Shown: in pieces, positions 10,488-18,315 of the stretch | Layout: every line of letters begins with the position of its first letter | How positions within the stretch are numbered: the first letter of the stretch is position 1 | Source of the DNA: Mesorhizobium qingshengii | Lineage (GTDB): Bacteria; Pseudomonadota; Alphaproteobacteria; Rhizobiales; Rhizobiaceae | Length of the DNA: 64,000 bases | Direction: 5' to 3' | NCBI RefSeq assembly: GCF_027563465.1 | Contig: NZ_JAPFQA010000003.1 | Coordinates: forward strand, 1 to 64,000 | The notes under the pieces: model-generated | Told to the model about the DNA's origin: nothing | The model's input: the letters and a program-made list of their open reading frames with translations, nothing else | The model's database searches: none | Position numbers and translations under genes: made by a program

Positions 10488-10503
10488 ATCGTACGCGTAC
10501 GAT
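10488..10503. promoter_or_regulatory. Palindrome ATCGTACGCGTACGAT
   Basis: Perfect 16-base palindrome with the same GTAC-N2-GTAC core as the site at 10430. It lies between the end of the tetR gene and the DUF680-type promoter region. The size and symmetry are typical of TetR-family operators. Confidence 0.5.
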
Positions 10504-10585
10504 AAATTTTTCGTTAACCAAGAAATTCGCCCCCCGTTTGGCTGGGGAGGGTGGTGAGGACTATGGAAACGAAAGGAGCTGGCGT

Positions 10586-11230
10586 TCAGCAGTTGACCGG
10601 TGTCTCGGTCAGCGGCGGCACGGTCTGCGTGCTGAGTGCGGCCAGTTGGAAATCGCACATGCGCTTCACAAAAGCGTGCGGGTCGCCGAAGGGGTAGAAC
10701 GGAAAGGTGATCAGCAGCGAGATCGTGCCATGGCCGACCGCCCACAGCATGGTGGCGATCGCGCGCGGATCGCCCTGCAACTTGCCGGCGGCGACGCAGG
10801 CCTCGACCCGGCTGATGAGCACTTTCATTGCCGGGTTGCCCTCCTCCATGTCTTCGTAGCTCCTGCCTTCCGGCAGCCTGGTTTTTTCGGTCATGAAGAC
10901 GGTGCGGTATTCGTTGGGATTGCCGAGCCCGAAGGCGGCATATTCCGTCATCACCGCCTGCAATGCCTCGATCGGATCGTCGGACGGGTGCTCCTCGATA
11001 CGTCGGGCAAGCGTCTCGAACGCATCCTCGGCCAGCGCGAACAGGATGTCCTGCTTGTCGGCGAAATAGGAGTAGACCGACATCGGCGCATAGCCGACCC
11101 GCTTGGCCAGCTTGCGGATGGTCAGGCCTTCATAACCCTCTTCCTGGACGAGCTTGTGCGCGGCCGCGACGAGTTCGGAGCGCAGTTCGGCCTTTTGTTT
11201 CTCGCGGCGTTTCTGGACGCTCGGCGGCAA
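10586..11230 (-). CDS. TetR/AcrR-family transcriptional regulator
   Basis: A 214-residue repressor-type protein. The N-terminal helix-turn-helix spans about residues 15-60 (GLTIRKLAKRVGYAPMSVYSYF). The C-terminal domain carries the WAVGHG motif at about 168-173, which marks the TetR subgroup with the WHG ligand-binding domain. The only sensible start is TTG 11230, with AAAGG upstream. It is co-directional with the SDR/kinase/hydratase cluster to its right but has its own promoter (TATAAT at 11266-11271) overlapped by a GTAC-type repeat, so autoregulation is likely. Its targets may include that acyl-CoA cluster and the DUF680-type gene. Confidence 0.88.
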   Translation of the reverse strand: MPPSVQKRREKQKAELRSELVAAAHKLVQEEGYEGLTIRKLAKRVGYAPMSVYSYFADKQDILFALAEDAFETLARRIEEHPSDDPIEALQAVMTEYAAFGLGNPNEYRTVFMTEKTRLPEGRSYEDMEEGNPAMKVLISRVEACVAAGKLQGDPRAIATMLWAVGHGTISLLITFPFYPFGDPHAFVKRMCDFQLAALSTQTVPPLTETPVNC

Positions 11231-11265
11231 GATCTCGTGCCTTTGCTCGGTTGGTGCCTGGCTAA

Positions 11266-11293
11266 ATTATATACGCTGTACGAAAACGAACAA
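11266..11293 (-). promoter_or_regulatory. Promoter of tetR with overlapping GTAC-type operator
   Basis: Reading the minus strand, TATAAT (11266-11271) sits about 16 bases downstream of TTGTTC (11288-11293). Immediately upstream of the -10 is CGTACAGCGTAT, a near-palindrome resembling the GTAC sites at 10430 and 10488. This fits a self-repressing TetR gene. Confidence 0.45.
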
Positions 11294-11322
11294 GGGCGCG
11301 GCGGGTTCCCATGCGGCAGGTG

Positions 11323-12099
11323 TCAGATGGCGCCGATGCCGCCGTCGACGGCCAGCGCATGGCCGGTCATGAAGGAATTGGCGGGGTCGGCGGCGAACAG
11401 GATGGCGGTGACGATCTCGTCGACTTCGGCCACCCGCTTCATCGGCACGCCACGCGTCAGTTCGGCCAATGCCTCTGCTTCCGGCGCGCCGGAGAGACGT
11501 ACGAAGCCGTCCACCATCGCCGTCCTTGTGTGGGCGGGGCAGATGGCGTTGATGCGCAGGCCCTTGGTGGCGTATTCGACCGCGGCCGAGCGGGTCAGGC
11601 CGATGACTCCGTGCTTGGCGGCGGCGTAGACCGAGAGTTTCGGCGCGCCGGACAGGCCGGCGGCCGAAGCGATGTTGACGATGGCGCCACCCTTGCCAGC
11701 CGCCTTGAACTGCCGCTCCATCTGCGGGATCTGATGCTTCATGGCATAGAAGACGCCGAGCAGGTCGATCTCCAGCACGCGGCGGGCTTCGTCCGACGGC
11801 ACCTGTGGCAGGCGCACGAAGCTCTGGACGATGCCGGCATTGTTGACCGCGATGTCCAGCCGGCCGAATTTCTCGACCGCCAGCCTGACCAGATCCTCGG
11901 ACAGGCTTTCGTCCGCTATGTTGCCGGCCAGGATCGCCGTTTCGGCCCGCAGGGAGCCTGCAAGATCGGCCAACGCCTTTTCGTCGATGTCCGACAGCAC
12001 CAGCCGCGCGCCCTCGGTGGCAAAGCCTTTCGCGGCGCCCTGGCCGAGCCCGCCGGCGGCGCCCGTGATCAGCACGGTTGCTCCGTCAAAACGGCCCAT
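11323..12099 (-). CDS. SDR-family oxidoreductase (acyl-CoA module)
   Basis: A 258-residue classical SDR. TGAAGGLG is at residues 12-19, NNAG and a serine in the IASAAG segment follow, then YAAAK, and the C-terminal MTGHALAVDGGIGA block is typical of 3-hydroxyacyl or alcohol dehydrogenases. AAGGAGGCG immediately precedes ATG 12099. The start codon overlaps the stop of the APH-like kinase gene (TGATG), so the two are coupled. Position in an APH kinase/ACAD cluster suggests it oxidises a 3-hydroxyacyl-CoA, comparable to LvaD in levulinate catabolism. The substrate is inferred, not visible. Confidence 0.85.
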   Translation of the reverse strand: MGRFDGATVLITGAAGGLGQGAAKGFATEGARLVLSDIDEKALADLAGSLRAETAILAGNIADESLSEDLVRLAVEKFGRLDIAVNNAGIVQSFVRLPQVPSDEARRVLEIDLLGVFYAMKHQIPQMERQFKAAGKGGAIVNIASAAGLSGAPKLSVYAAAKHGVIGLTRSAAVEYATKGLRINAICPAHTRTAMVDGFVRLSGAPEAEALAELTRGVPMKRVAEVDEIVTAILFAADPANSFMTGHALAVDGGIGAI

Positions 12100-13133
12100 C
12101 ACGCCTCCTTGTCGATCAGTTTCGCGGCGAGATGTGAAAGCAGCTTCACCGCTTCGCCATAGGTCCTGGCCTTTTCGGGATTGGAGGCGTTGCCGTCCAG
12201 CGCCCGCTTGTAGACACCCTGGCAGATCGCGGCCAGCCGGAAGAAGGAGAAGGCCAGGAAGAACGTCCAGTCGCCGATGCCGTCCAGCCCGCGTCGGCGG
12301 CAGTAGGCGGCGACGTAAGCCTCTTCCAAGGGCAGGCCGAAAGCGGAGCGGTCGACACCGCCCAGGCCGCGAAAACCCGAGGCGTGCGGCAAGCGCCATT
12401 GCATGCATTGATAGGCGATGTCGGCAAAGGGGTGGCCAAGCGTCGACAGTTCCCAGTCGAGTACCGCCACCACCTGGGGCCGATCCGGGGCGAAGATCAG
12501 ATTGTCCAGCCGGTAGTCGCCATGCACCAGCGAAACGCGGCCGTCATCGGCGGGCATGTGCTTCTCCAGCCAGGAAATCAGCCGGTCCATGTCGGCGACT
12601 GTGCCCGTCTCCGAGGCGCGGTACTGGCTGGTCCAGCGCGCCAGCTGCCGCTCGAAATAATTGCCCGGGCGGCCGAAATCGCCGAGACCCACGGCCTCGA
12701 CGTCGACATCATGCATGGCCGCGAGCGTGACGTTCATGGCATCGTAGATGGCGGCGCGTTCATCGTTGTCGCGAGCCTCCGGCAGCGCCGGATCCCAAAA
12801 GATGCGGCCGTCGAGGAAATCCATCACGTAGAACATACGGCCGATCGGCGAGTCTTCCGCCGACAGATGCAGCATCCGCGGCACAGGCACCGCGGTTCCG
12901 GCAAGCGCGCTCATCACGGTGAATTCGCGGTCGACCTGATGCGCCGATTTCAGCAACTGCCCAGGCGGCTTGGCGCGCAGCACATAGCGGCCACTTGCCG
13001 CCGTCATCAGATAGGTCGGGTTCGATTGGCCTGATTTGAATTTTTCGATGGAGACAAGCCCGGAAAAGCCGGGGATGTTCGCCTCAAGGTAAGGCGCTAG
13101 CGCTGCCTGGTCGAGAACGTTCGGATCGCTCAT
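12099..13133 (-). CDS. APH-fold phosphotransferase, ACAD10/11-kinase type
   Basis: A 344-residue protein of the aminoglycoside-phosphotransferase superfamily. Kinase motifs are intact: HGDYRLDN at residues 204-211 with catalytic Asp206, and DWE at 226-228 for metal binding. The subgroup is the one fused to acyl-CoA dehydrogenase in eukaryotic ACAD10/ACAD11, and in Pseudomonas it acts as LvaA. There the kinase phosphorylates a 4-hydroxyacyl-CoA so that an ACAD-fold partner can remove the phosphate. A gene for such a partner lies 1.5 kb away on the opposite strand (14593). The start overlaps the MaoC-like gene (ATGA). Antibiotic resistance is unlikely. Confidence 0.85.
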   Translation of the reverse strand: MSDPNVLDQAALAPYLEANIPGFSGLVSIEKFKSGQSNPTYLMTAASGRYVLRAKPPGQLLKSAHQVDREFTVMSALAGTAVPVPRMLHLSAEDSPIGRMFYVMDFLDGRIFWDPALPEARDNDERAAIYDAMNVTLAAMHDVDVEAVGLGDFGRPGNYFERQLARWTSQYRASETGTVADMDRLISWLEKHMPADDGRVSLVHGDYRLDNLIFAPDRPQVVAVLDWELSTLGHPFADIAYQCMQWRLPHASGFRGLGGVDRSAFGLPLEEAYVAAYCRRRGLDGIGDWTFFLAFSFFRLAAICQGVYKRALDGNASNPEKARTYGEAVKLLSHLAAKLIDKEA

Positions 13134-13609
13134 GCGGTCTCGGGCTGGCGTTCGATCAAGGTCAGCGTCAGCCAGCGCGCGGTCAACGCCGGCTTCTTCG
13201 AGCCCTCGATCTCGATCGTCACGTCATGGGCCGTCTGCACCCAGCCCGACGGCCTGACCTTGACGTCGGCCAGCACGAAACGGGTGCGGATGCGCGCCCC
13301 GGTCTTCACCGGCGCCAGGAAGCGCAGCGAATCGAAGCCGTGGTTGACGCCCATCTTGCTATTTTCGAGCGGCGGCATGGTCTCGAAGGTCATTGCCGAC
13401 AAAAGCGACAGCGACAGGAAGCCGTGCGCGATGGTGCCGCCGAACGGCGTTTCCCGCATGGCCCGCTCCGGGTCGCAGTGGATGAACTGGTGATCGTCGG
13501 TGGCGTCCGCGAACTGATCGATCATGCGTTGGGTGACCACCCGCCACGGCGACACGCCAACCTCCTTGCCGACACTGGCCAGAAGCACATCGAGACTGAT
13601 CGGTTCCAC
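13130..13609 (-). CDS. MaoC-family hydratase, NodN-like
   Basis: A 159-residue hot-dog-fold protein. The motif FADATDDHQFIHCDPERA (about 33-50) and FGGTIAHGFLSLSLL (56-70) match the MaoC/R-specific enoyl-CoA hydratase family and especially the NodN-like branch. The start is GTG 13609, with GGAGG upstream at good spacing. It overlaps the kinase gene by four bases, so hydratase, kinase and SDR form one coupled transcript. The probable role is hydration of an enoyl-CoA in the same pathway. Despite the NodN resemblance, no nodulation genes are nearby. Confidence 0.85.
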   Translation of the reverse strand: MEPISLDVLLASVGKEVGVSPWRVVTQRMIDQFADATDDHQFIHCDPERAMRETPFGGTIAHGFLSLSLLSAMTFETMPPLENSKMGVNHGFDSLRFLAPVKTGARIRTRFVLADVKVRPSGWVQTAHDVTIEIEGSKKPALTARWLTLTLIERQPETA

Positions 13610-13654
13610 GCTGATGTCCTCCAGTTCACTCCCGGCTTCTGCGGCCGGAAAATG

Positions 13655-14470
13655 TCATTCCTTGAACAAGGTCAGCCCATGCTGCACGGACTGTCCGCCG
13701 TCGATCGGCAGGATGGCGCCGGTGACGTAGCTGCCTGCACGGCTGCACAAATAGAGCGTTGCGCCGGCAATGTCATCCGGGGCGCCGATACGACCGATCG
13801 GAACGTGACTGCCGACGCGTTTCGCCTGTTCGTCGCTGCTGGTGGCAAAAGCCGTCATGCGGCTCTGGAAGGGGCCGGGGGCGAAGGCGTTGACGGTGAT
13901 GCGTCGGGCGGCGAATTCGAGCGCCAGGGTGCGTGTCAGATGGTGAACCGCGGCCTTCGAGGCGGTGTAGGAATAGGCATCGTCGGCCAGCGGCTGCGTG
14001 CCCATCACCGAACCCAGGTTGATGACCCGGGCCGGATCGGCATCACTGGCGGCGGCTTCCAGCAGCGGCAGCAATTCGCGGGTCAGGTGGAAGACCGCGG
14101 TGACATTGACGCCGAGCACCCTGGCCCATGCCGAATAGGGGAAGCTCTCCAGCGGCGCGCCCCAGGAAACGCCGGCATTGTTGACCAGAATGTCCAGTTT
14201 CGCGGTGCGCGCCTTGACCTCGGCCACCAGCGCCGCGATGCCAGCCTCGCTGGAGACATCGCCGGCGAAGCCTTCGGCCCGACCGGCAGCGCCAAGCCCG
14301 TTCAACTCGGCTGCGACCTTGATGCAATCCTCGCCCTTGCGCGAAGCGATCATCACGCTGGCGCCGGCCCTGACCAGCGCGGTTGCCGCCATGCGGCCGA
14401 TGCCGGTCGCGGCACCCGTCACCAGCGCGGTCTTGCCGGCCACCGAAAACAGCTCGTCCAGATAGCTCAT
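13655..14470 (-). CDS. SDR-family oxidoreductase
   Basis: A 271-residue classical SDR. TGAATGIG is at residues 18-25, NNAG, YTASK and the C-terminal YVTGAILPIDGG block are all present. ATG 14470 follows CGGAGAATTGTG. An upstream extension in the same frame to 14554 lacks a ribosome-binding site and would run into the divergent promoter region. It is the first gene of the minus-strand run SDR-MaoC-kinase-SDR and is divergent from the acyl-CoA dehydrogenase gene (122 bases between starts), which ties the two strands into one functional cluster. Probably acts on a hydroxyacyl-CoA or alcohol. Confidence 0.85.
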   Translation of the reverse strand: MSYLDELFSVAGKTALVTGAATGIGRMAATALVRAGASVMIASRKGEDCIKVAAELNGLGAAGRAEGFAGDVSSEAGIAALVAEVKARTAKLDILVNNAGVSWGAPLESFPYSAWARVLGVNVTAVFHLTRELLPLLEAAASDADPARVINLGSVMGTQPLADDAYSYTASKAAVHHLTRTLALEFAARRITVNAFAPGPFQSRMTAFATSSDEQAKRVGSHVPIGRIGAPDDIAGATLYLCSRAGSYVTGAILPIDGGQSVQHGLTLFKE

Positions 14471-14592
14471 CACAATTCTCCGCGCCTTGCTCCGGCATGC
14501 GGGCAAAACAGTTCGCGTTGACAAGGCTATCCGAAGTACGGTCATCCTTGCCATGGGTAAAGTGCCCGGCGTGCATGAAGGGTTAGCGACCG

Positions 14593-15834
14593 ATGACAGA
14601 CATGAATCTCGGCATGACCGAGCGGCTGAGGCCGATCCACGCGCGCGTCGCGGCGATGGTGCGCGACGAGATCATGCCGCTCGACGAGGAATTCCTCGGC
14701 GAGGTGGGCAAGGCCGGCGACCGCTGGGTCCATACGGCGCGCCAGAGCGAGATCCTCGAAGGGCTGAAGAAGACCGCGAGAGAGCGTGGCCTGTGGAATT
14801 TCTGGCTGACCGGCTCGGAACGCGGCTACGGTCTTTCCACCGTCGAATACGCCTATCTGGCCGAGGAGATGGGCAAGGCGCATCTCGGCGCCGAGACCTT
14901 CAACTGCTCGGCGCCCGACACCGGCAACATGGAGGTGCTGGAGCGTTACGGTTCCGCCGACCACAAAAAGGCATGGCTGGAGCCACTGCTCGACGGCAAG
15001 ATCCGTTCTGCCTACCTGATGACCGAGCCGGATGTCGCCTCGTCCGACGCCACCAACATTTCGATGCGCTGCGAACGCCAGGACGGCGACTATGTGCTCA
15101 ACGGCGAGAAATGGTGGGCCTCCGGCGCCGGCGATCCGCGCTGCGCCATCTATATCGTCATGGTCCGGACCGGCGGCGATGAAGAGCCGCAGCACCGCCG
15201 CCATTCGATGGTCCTGGTGCCATCAGACACAAAAGGCGTGACCAAGGTCCGGGCCATGCAGGTCTATGGCGACGACGACGCGCCGCATGGTCACATGCAC
15301 CTTCGCTTCGACAATGTCAGGGTACCGGCATCGAACCTTATCCTCGGCGAGGGCAGGGGCTTCGAGATCGCGCAAGGCCGGCTCGGCCCCGGCCGCATCC
15401 ATCACTGCATGCGCGCCATCGGCCAGGCCGAGATGGCGCTGGAGATGCTCTGCCAGCGTTCCGTGCGCCGCGAGGCCTTCGGCCAGAAGCTGGCGAAACT
15501 CGGCGCCAATTTCGACATCATCGCCGAATGCCGCATGGAGATCGAGATGGCGAGACTGCTCTGCCTCAAGGCGGCGTGGATGATCGATCAGGGCGACGCG
15601 CGTGCCGCCGCGCCCTGGATCAGCCAGATCAAGGTCATCGCACCGCGCGTCGCGCTCAAGGTCACCGACGAGGCGGTGCAGATGTTCGGCGCGCAAGGCA
15701 TCAGCCAGGACACGCCGCTCGCGCGCTCGTGGACGCATCTGCGGACATTGCGCCTGGCCGACGGGCCTGACGCCGTGCATCGCCGGCAAGTGGCGCGCAC
15801 CGAGCTGAAGAAATACACGCAGGAAAGGGTCTGA
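14593..15834 (+). CDS. Acyl-CoA dehydrogenase, ACAD10/11-like
   Basis: A 413-residue flavoprotein of acyl-CoA-dehydrogenase fold. Visible features are the FAD/substrate stretch LMTEPDVASSDATN, NGEKWWASGAGDPRC in the middle beta domain, and the C-terminal helical segment with RLGPGRIHHCMRAIGQAE and VQMFGAQGISQDTPLAR. These blocks fit the ACAD10/11 group rather than the classic fatty-acid dehydrogenases. Together with the separate APH-like kinase it makes a split version of mammalian ACAD11, so it may eliminate phosphate from a 4-phosphoacyl-CoA. A TTGACA at 14518-14523 may be the -35 element. An ordinary dehydrogenase role remains possible. Confidence 0.88.
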   Translation: MTDMNLGMTERLRPIHARVAAMVRDEIMPLDEEFLGEVGKAGDRWVHTARQSEILEGLKKTARERGLWNFWLTGSERGYGLSTVEYAYLAEEMGKAHLGAETFNCSAPDTGNMEVLERYGSADHKKAWLEPLLDGKIRSAYLMTEPDVASSDATNISMRCERQDGDYVLNGEKWWASGAGDPRCAIYIVMVRTGGDEEPQHRRHSMVLVPSDTKGVTKVRAMQVYGDDDAPHGHMHLRFDNVRVPASNLILGEGRGFEIAQGRLGPGRIHHCMRAIGQAEMALEMLCQRSVRREAFGQKLAKLGANFDIIAECRMEIEMARLLCLKAAWMIDQGDARAAAPWISQIKVIAPRVALKVTDEAVQMFGAQGISQDTPLARSWTHLRTLRLADGPDAVHRRQVARTELKKYTQERV

Positions 15835-15890
15835 GCAGCAGCTCAGCGCGGCCGCGTTGCGGTCTTTCTGCAGAACCAAGGAGCGTTCCG

Positions 15891-16928
15891 ATGACTGTCC
15901 CGTCCGAAATGAAAGCGCTGCTGCTGATCGGCGACGGCTACACCAAGACCCCTACCGGCAGCGTGCTGGAGGCGATGGAACCCTATCTGCAGCCCGGCAG
16001 TATCGCTGTGCCTACGCCCGGGCCGACGCAGGTTCTGATCAAGGTCAGCCTGGCTTCGATCAATCCGTCCGATGTCATGTTCGTCAAGGGCCAGTACGGC
16101 CAGCCACGCGCCAAGGGACAGCCAGCCGGCTTCGAGGGGGTCGGCACCATCGTTGCCGGCGGCGACGAGCCTTATCCCAAAAGCCTCGTTGGCAAGCGCG
16201 TCGCCTTCGCCACCGGCCTCAGCAACTGGGGCTCGTGGGCGCAATATGCCGTCGCCGAGGCAGCCGCGTGCATTCCGCTGCTCGACACGGTGCGCGACGA
16301 GGATGGTGCTGCGATGATCGTCAATCCGCTCACAGCGATCGCCATGTTCGACATCGTCAAGCAGGAGGGCGAAAAGGCCTTCGTGATGACCGCCGGCGCC
16401 AGCCAGCTCTGCAAGCTGATCATCGGCCTGGCCAGGGAGGAAGGGTTCCGGCCGATCGTGACCGTGCGCCGCGATGAGCAGATCGCATTGCTCAAAGAGC
16501 TTGGCGCCGCACACGTCCTCAACGAGAAGGCGCCGGATTTCGAGGCTGCGCTGCGCGAGGTGATGAAGGAAGAACAGCCGCGCATCTTCCTCGATGCGGT
16601 CACCGGGCCGCTGGCTTCAGCCATCTTCAATGCAATGCCGAAGCGGGCGCGGTGGATCGTTTACGGCCGGCTCGATCCTGAGGCCACGATCATTCGCGAG
16701 CCTGGCCAGCTGATCTTCCAGCACAAGCATATCGAGGGCTTCTGGCTGAGCGAATGGATGCGGCAATCCAAGGAGCGGCGCGGCCCGGCGATCCTCGAAG
16801 CGCAGAAGCGTTTCTCCGACGGGCGCTGGTCGACCGATGTGACGGCTGTCGTGCCACTCGCTGAGGCCATGGCGCGGGTGCCGGCGGAACTGGCCAAGCC
16901 CAACGGCAAGGTTTTCATCCGGCCTTGA
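15891..16928 (+). CDS. Zinc-independent MDR-family quinone/enoyl reductase
   Basis: A 345-residue medium-chain dehydrogenase/reductase. The N-terminal GroES-like domain (VLIKVSLASINPSDVMFVKG, FEGVGTIVAGG) lacks the zinc-binding cysteine pattern. The nucleotide-binding half (VMTAGASQLCKLIIGLA) has a degenerate glycine motif. It is therefore a quinone-oxidoreductase-like or enoyl-reductase-like protein. AAGGAGCG precedes ATG 15891. It follows the acyl-CoA dehydrogenase by 56 bases on the same strand and is probably co-transcribed, so a role in the same acyl-CoA pathway is likely. Confidence 0.8.
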   Translation: MTVPSEMKALLLIGDGYTKTPTGSVLEAMEPYLQPGSIAVPTPGPTQVLIKVSLASINPSDVMFVKGQYGQPRAKGQPAGFEGVGTIVAGGDEPYPKSLVGKRVAFATGLSNWGSWAQYAVAEAAACIPLLDTVRDEDGAAMIVNPLTAIAMFDIVKQEGEKAFVMTAGASQLCKLIIGLAREEGFRPIVTVRRDEQIALLKELGAAHVLNEKAPDFEAALREVMKEEQPRIFLDAVTGPLASAIFNAMPKRARWIVYGRLDPEATIIREPGQLIFQHKHIEGFWLSEWMRQSKERRGPAILEAQKRFSDGRWSTDVTAVVPLAEAMARVPAELAKPNGKVFIRP

Positions 16929-17148
16929 CGTCATTCGAAGCGGTGCCGGAAGCGCGAATAGGAGGCTTTCAGAACGCTTTTGCCGGCTAGGCCGTCACGG
17001 TGAATGACCTTCCGCGACGGCCCGCGCAGTTGATGGCCGCGTCTTTCAGCCCCCTATGCCACGCTGCTTTGTCCGTGATATGCCGCCGCCATCGAAATGC
17101 CGGACGGCGCAGGCAAGGGCCTGTTCCGGGGTGGCGTGGGGTGCCTTG

Positions 17149-18315
17149 ATGACGATTTCCAAGCCGGTTTTCGACCGTTTGGGACTTAGCCTGTGGATCG
17201 GAGCGTTCCTGATCGTTCTTGTCCTGGTGCTGTGGTCGCCCGACACGCGCACGGTGTTGCAGGCCTACAGATACGGCAGCGAGGAATTTCTGGCCGGCCG
17301 GCCACTTTACAATATTCAGTCCGAGATGGGGTATCTCTACGCGCCGGCCTTTGCCGCGCTCTATGCTCCGCTGTTCAAGCTGGGACCGCAAATAGGCGGG
17401 CTGGTGTGGCATGTTCTCGGCTTCGCGGTGCTGACCTTCGCCGCGGTGCGGCAGGTGCGCAAGCTCGGCGGCGGGGAATTGACCTGGCTGCTTTCGTTCG
17501 GTCTCTTCCTCGCCCTGCCGATGGCGCTCGGTGCGATCCGCAACGGCCAGGCGACGATCCTTTTGACCGGCGCCTGCTGGCTTCTCACTTTGTCGGCGCT
17601 TGAAGGGCGGCGCGCCGAGACGTTTTTCTGGGCCTCGCTTGCCATCATCGCCAAGCCGACCGCGATCATCATGCTGCTGCTGGTTGGAGCGCTGCGACCC
17701 CGGCTGATACCGGTGCTGGTGTTGGCGGTGCTGTTCGTGCTCGTCCTGCCTTACGCGTTCGCTCCCGCCGGCTATCTAAACGACCAATATCGTGATTTCG
17801 CCCACATGCTGACCTCGATGGCTGTCGACAACACCAGCCACTTTGTTCCGACCGACTTCACGGCGCCCTTCACCACGATGGGGCTGCCCATCCCGGAATT
17901 CGGTGCCACGATCGTGCGCATCGTCATGGCCCTGCTGACGCTTTCCGCGGTCGTCTGGTTCGACCGCAAGCTCGAACGCGGAACTGCCGGGCTTGCCATC
18001 TTCCTGACGGCAACGTTCTACATGTGCGTCTTCAACCCGCGCGTAGAACCCAACACCTATGCCATGATCGCCGTACCCGCCGGGCTCGCCATCGCCCTGT
18101 TGTGGCGCGAGGAACAAGGCGGCGTCCTGGCCTCGGCGCTGTCCATGGCGCTGTTCCTGACCGGGCTGACCGGCGTCGAGCGCCATATCCATGATTTCTT
18201 CTACCCCTGGTTCCGGCCGGTCGCGGTCACCGTGATTGCCGGTTGCCTGATCTGGTGGTTCTGGGCAAAAGCACGAGACAAGGTGATGAATGAAAGGCCT
18301 GTCGCACATGGCTGA
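17149..18315 (+). CDS. GT87-like (DUF2029) polyprenyl-linked sugar transferase
   Basis: An integral membrane protein of 388 residues with about ten hydrophobic segments. The N-terminal half has the acidic, tyrosine-rich periplasmic loop found in GT-C enzymes (YRYGSEEFLAGRPLYN, then YLYAPAFAALYAPL). This is the DUF2029/GT87 mannosyltransferase-like family, which takes sugars from polyprenyl phosphate on the periplasmic face. I prefer ATG 17149. An upstream start at 17056 adds 31 residues without hydrophobic character or a ribosome-binding site. The 3' end overlaps the GT2 gene by 26 bases. First gene of a four-gene set for lipid-linked sugar synthesis, flipping and transfer. Confidence 0.82.
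   Translation: MTISKPVFDRLGLSLWIGAFLIVLVLVLWSPDTRTVLQAYRYGSEEFLAGRPLYNIQSEMGYLYAPAFAALYAPLFKLGPQIGGLVWHVLGFAVLTFAAVRQVRKLGGGELTWLLSFGLFLALPMALGAIRNGQATILLTGACWLLTLSALEGRRAETFFWASLAIIAKPTAIIMLLLVGALRPRLIPVLVLAVLFVLVLPYAFAPAGYLNDQYRDFAHMLTSMAVDNTSHFVPTDFTAPFTTMGLPIPEFGATIVRIVMALLTLSAVVWFDRKLERGTAGLAIFLTATFYMCVFNPRVEPNTYAMIAVPAGLAIALLWREEQGGVLASALSMALFLTGLTGVERHIHDFFYPWFRPVAVTVIAGCLIWWFWAKARDKVMNERPVAHG

Noticed and set aside
12099..13133. Aminoglycoside resistance gene
   Set aside because: The APH fold is of the ACAD10/11-associated branch and overlaps lipid-metabolism genes.
13130..13609. NodN and, with gmd/fcl, a nodulation island
   Set aside because: Only family-level similarity. There are no nodABC, nod boxes or symbiosis genes in the window, and NodN-like MaoC proteins are common in acyl-CoA clusters.
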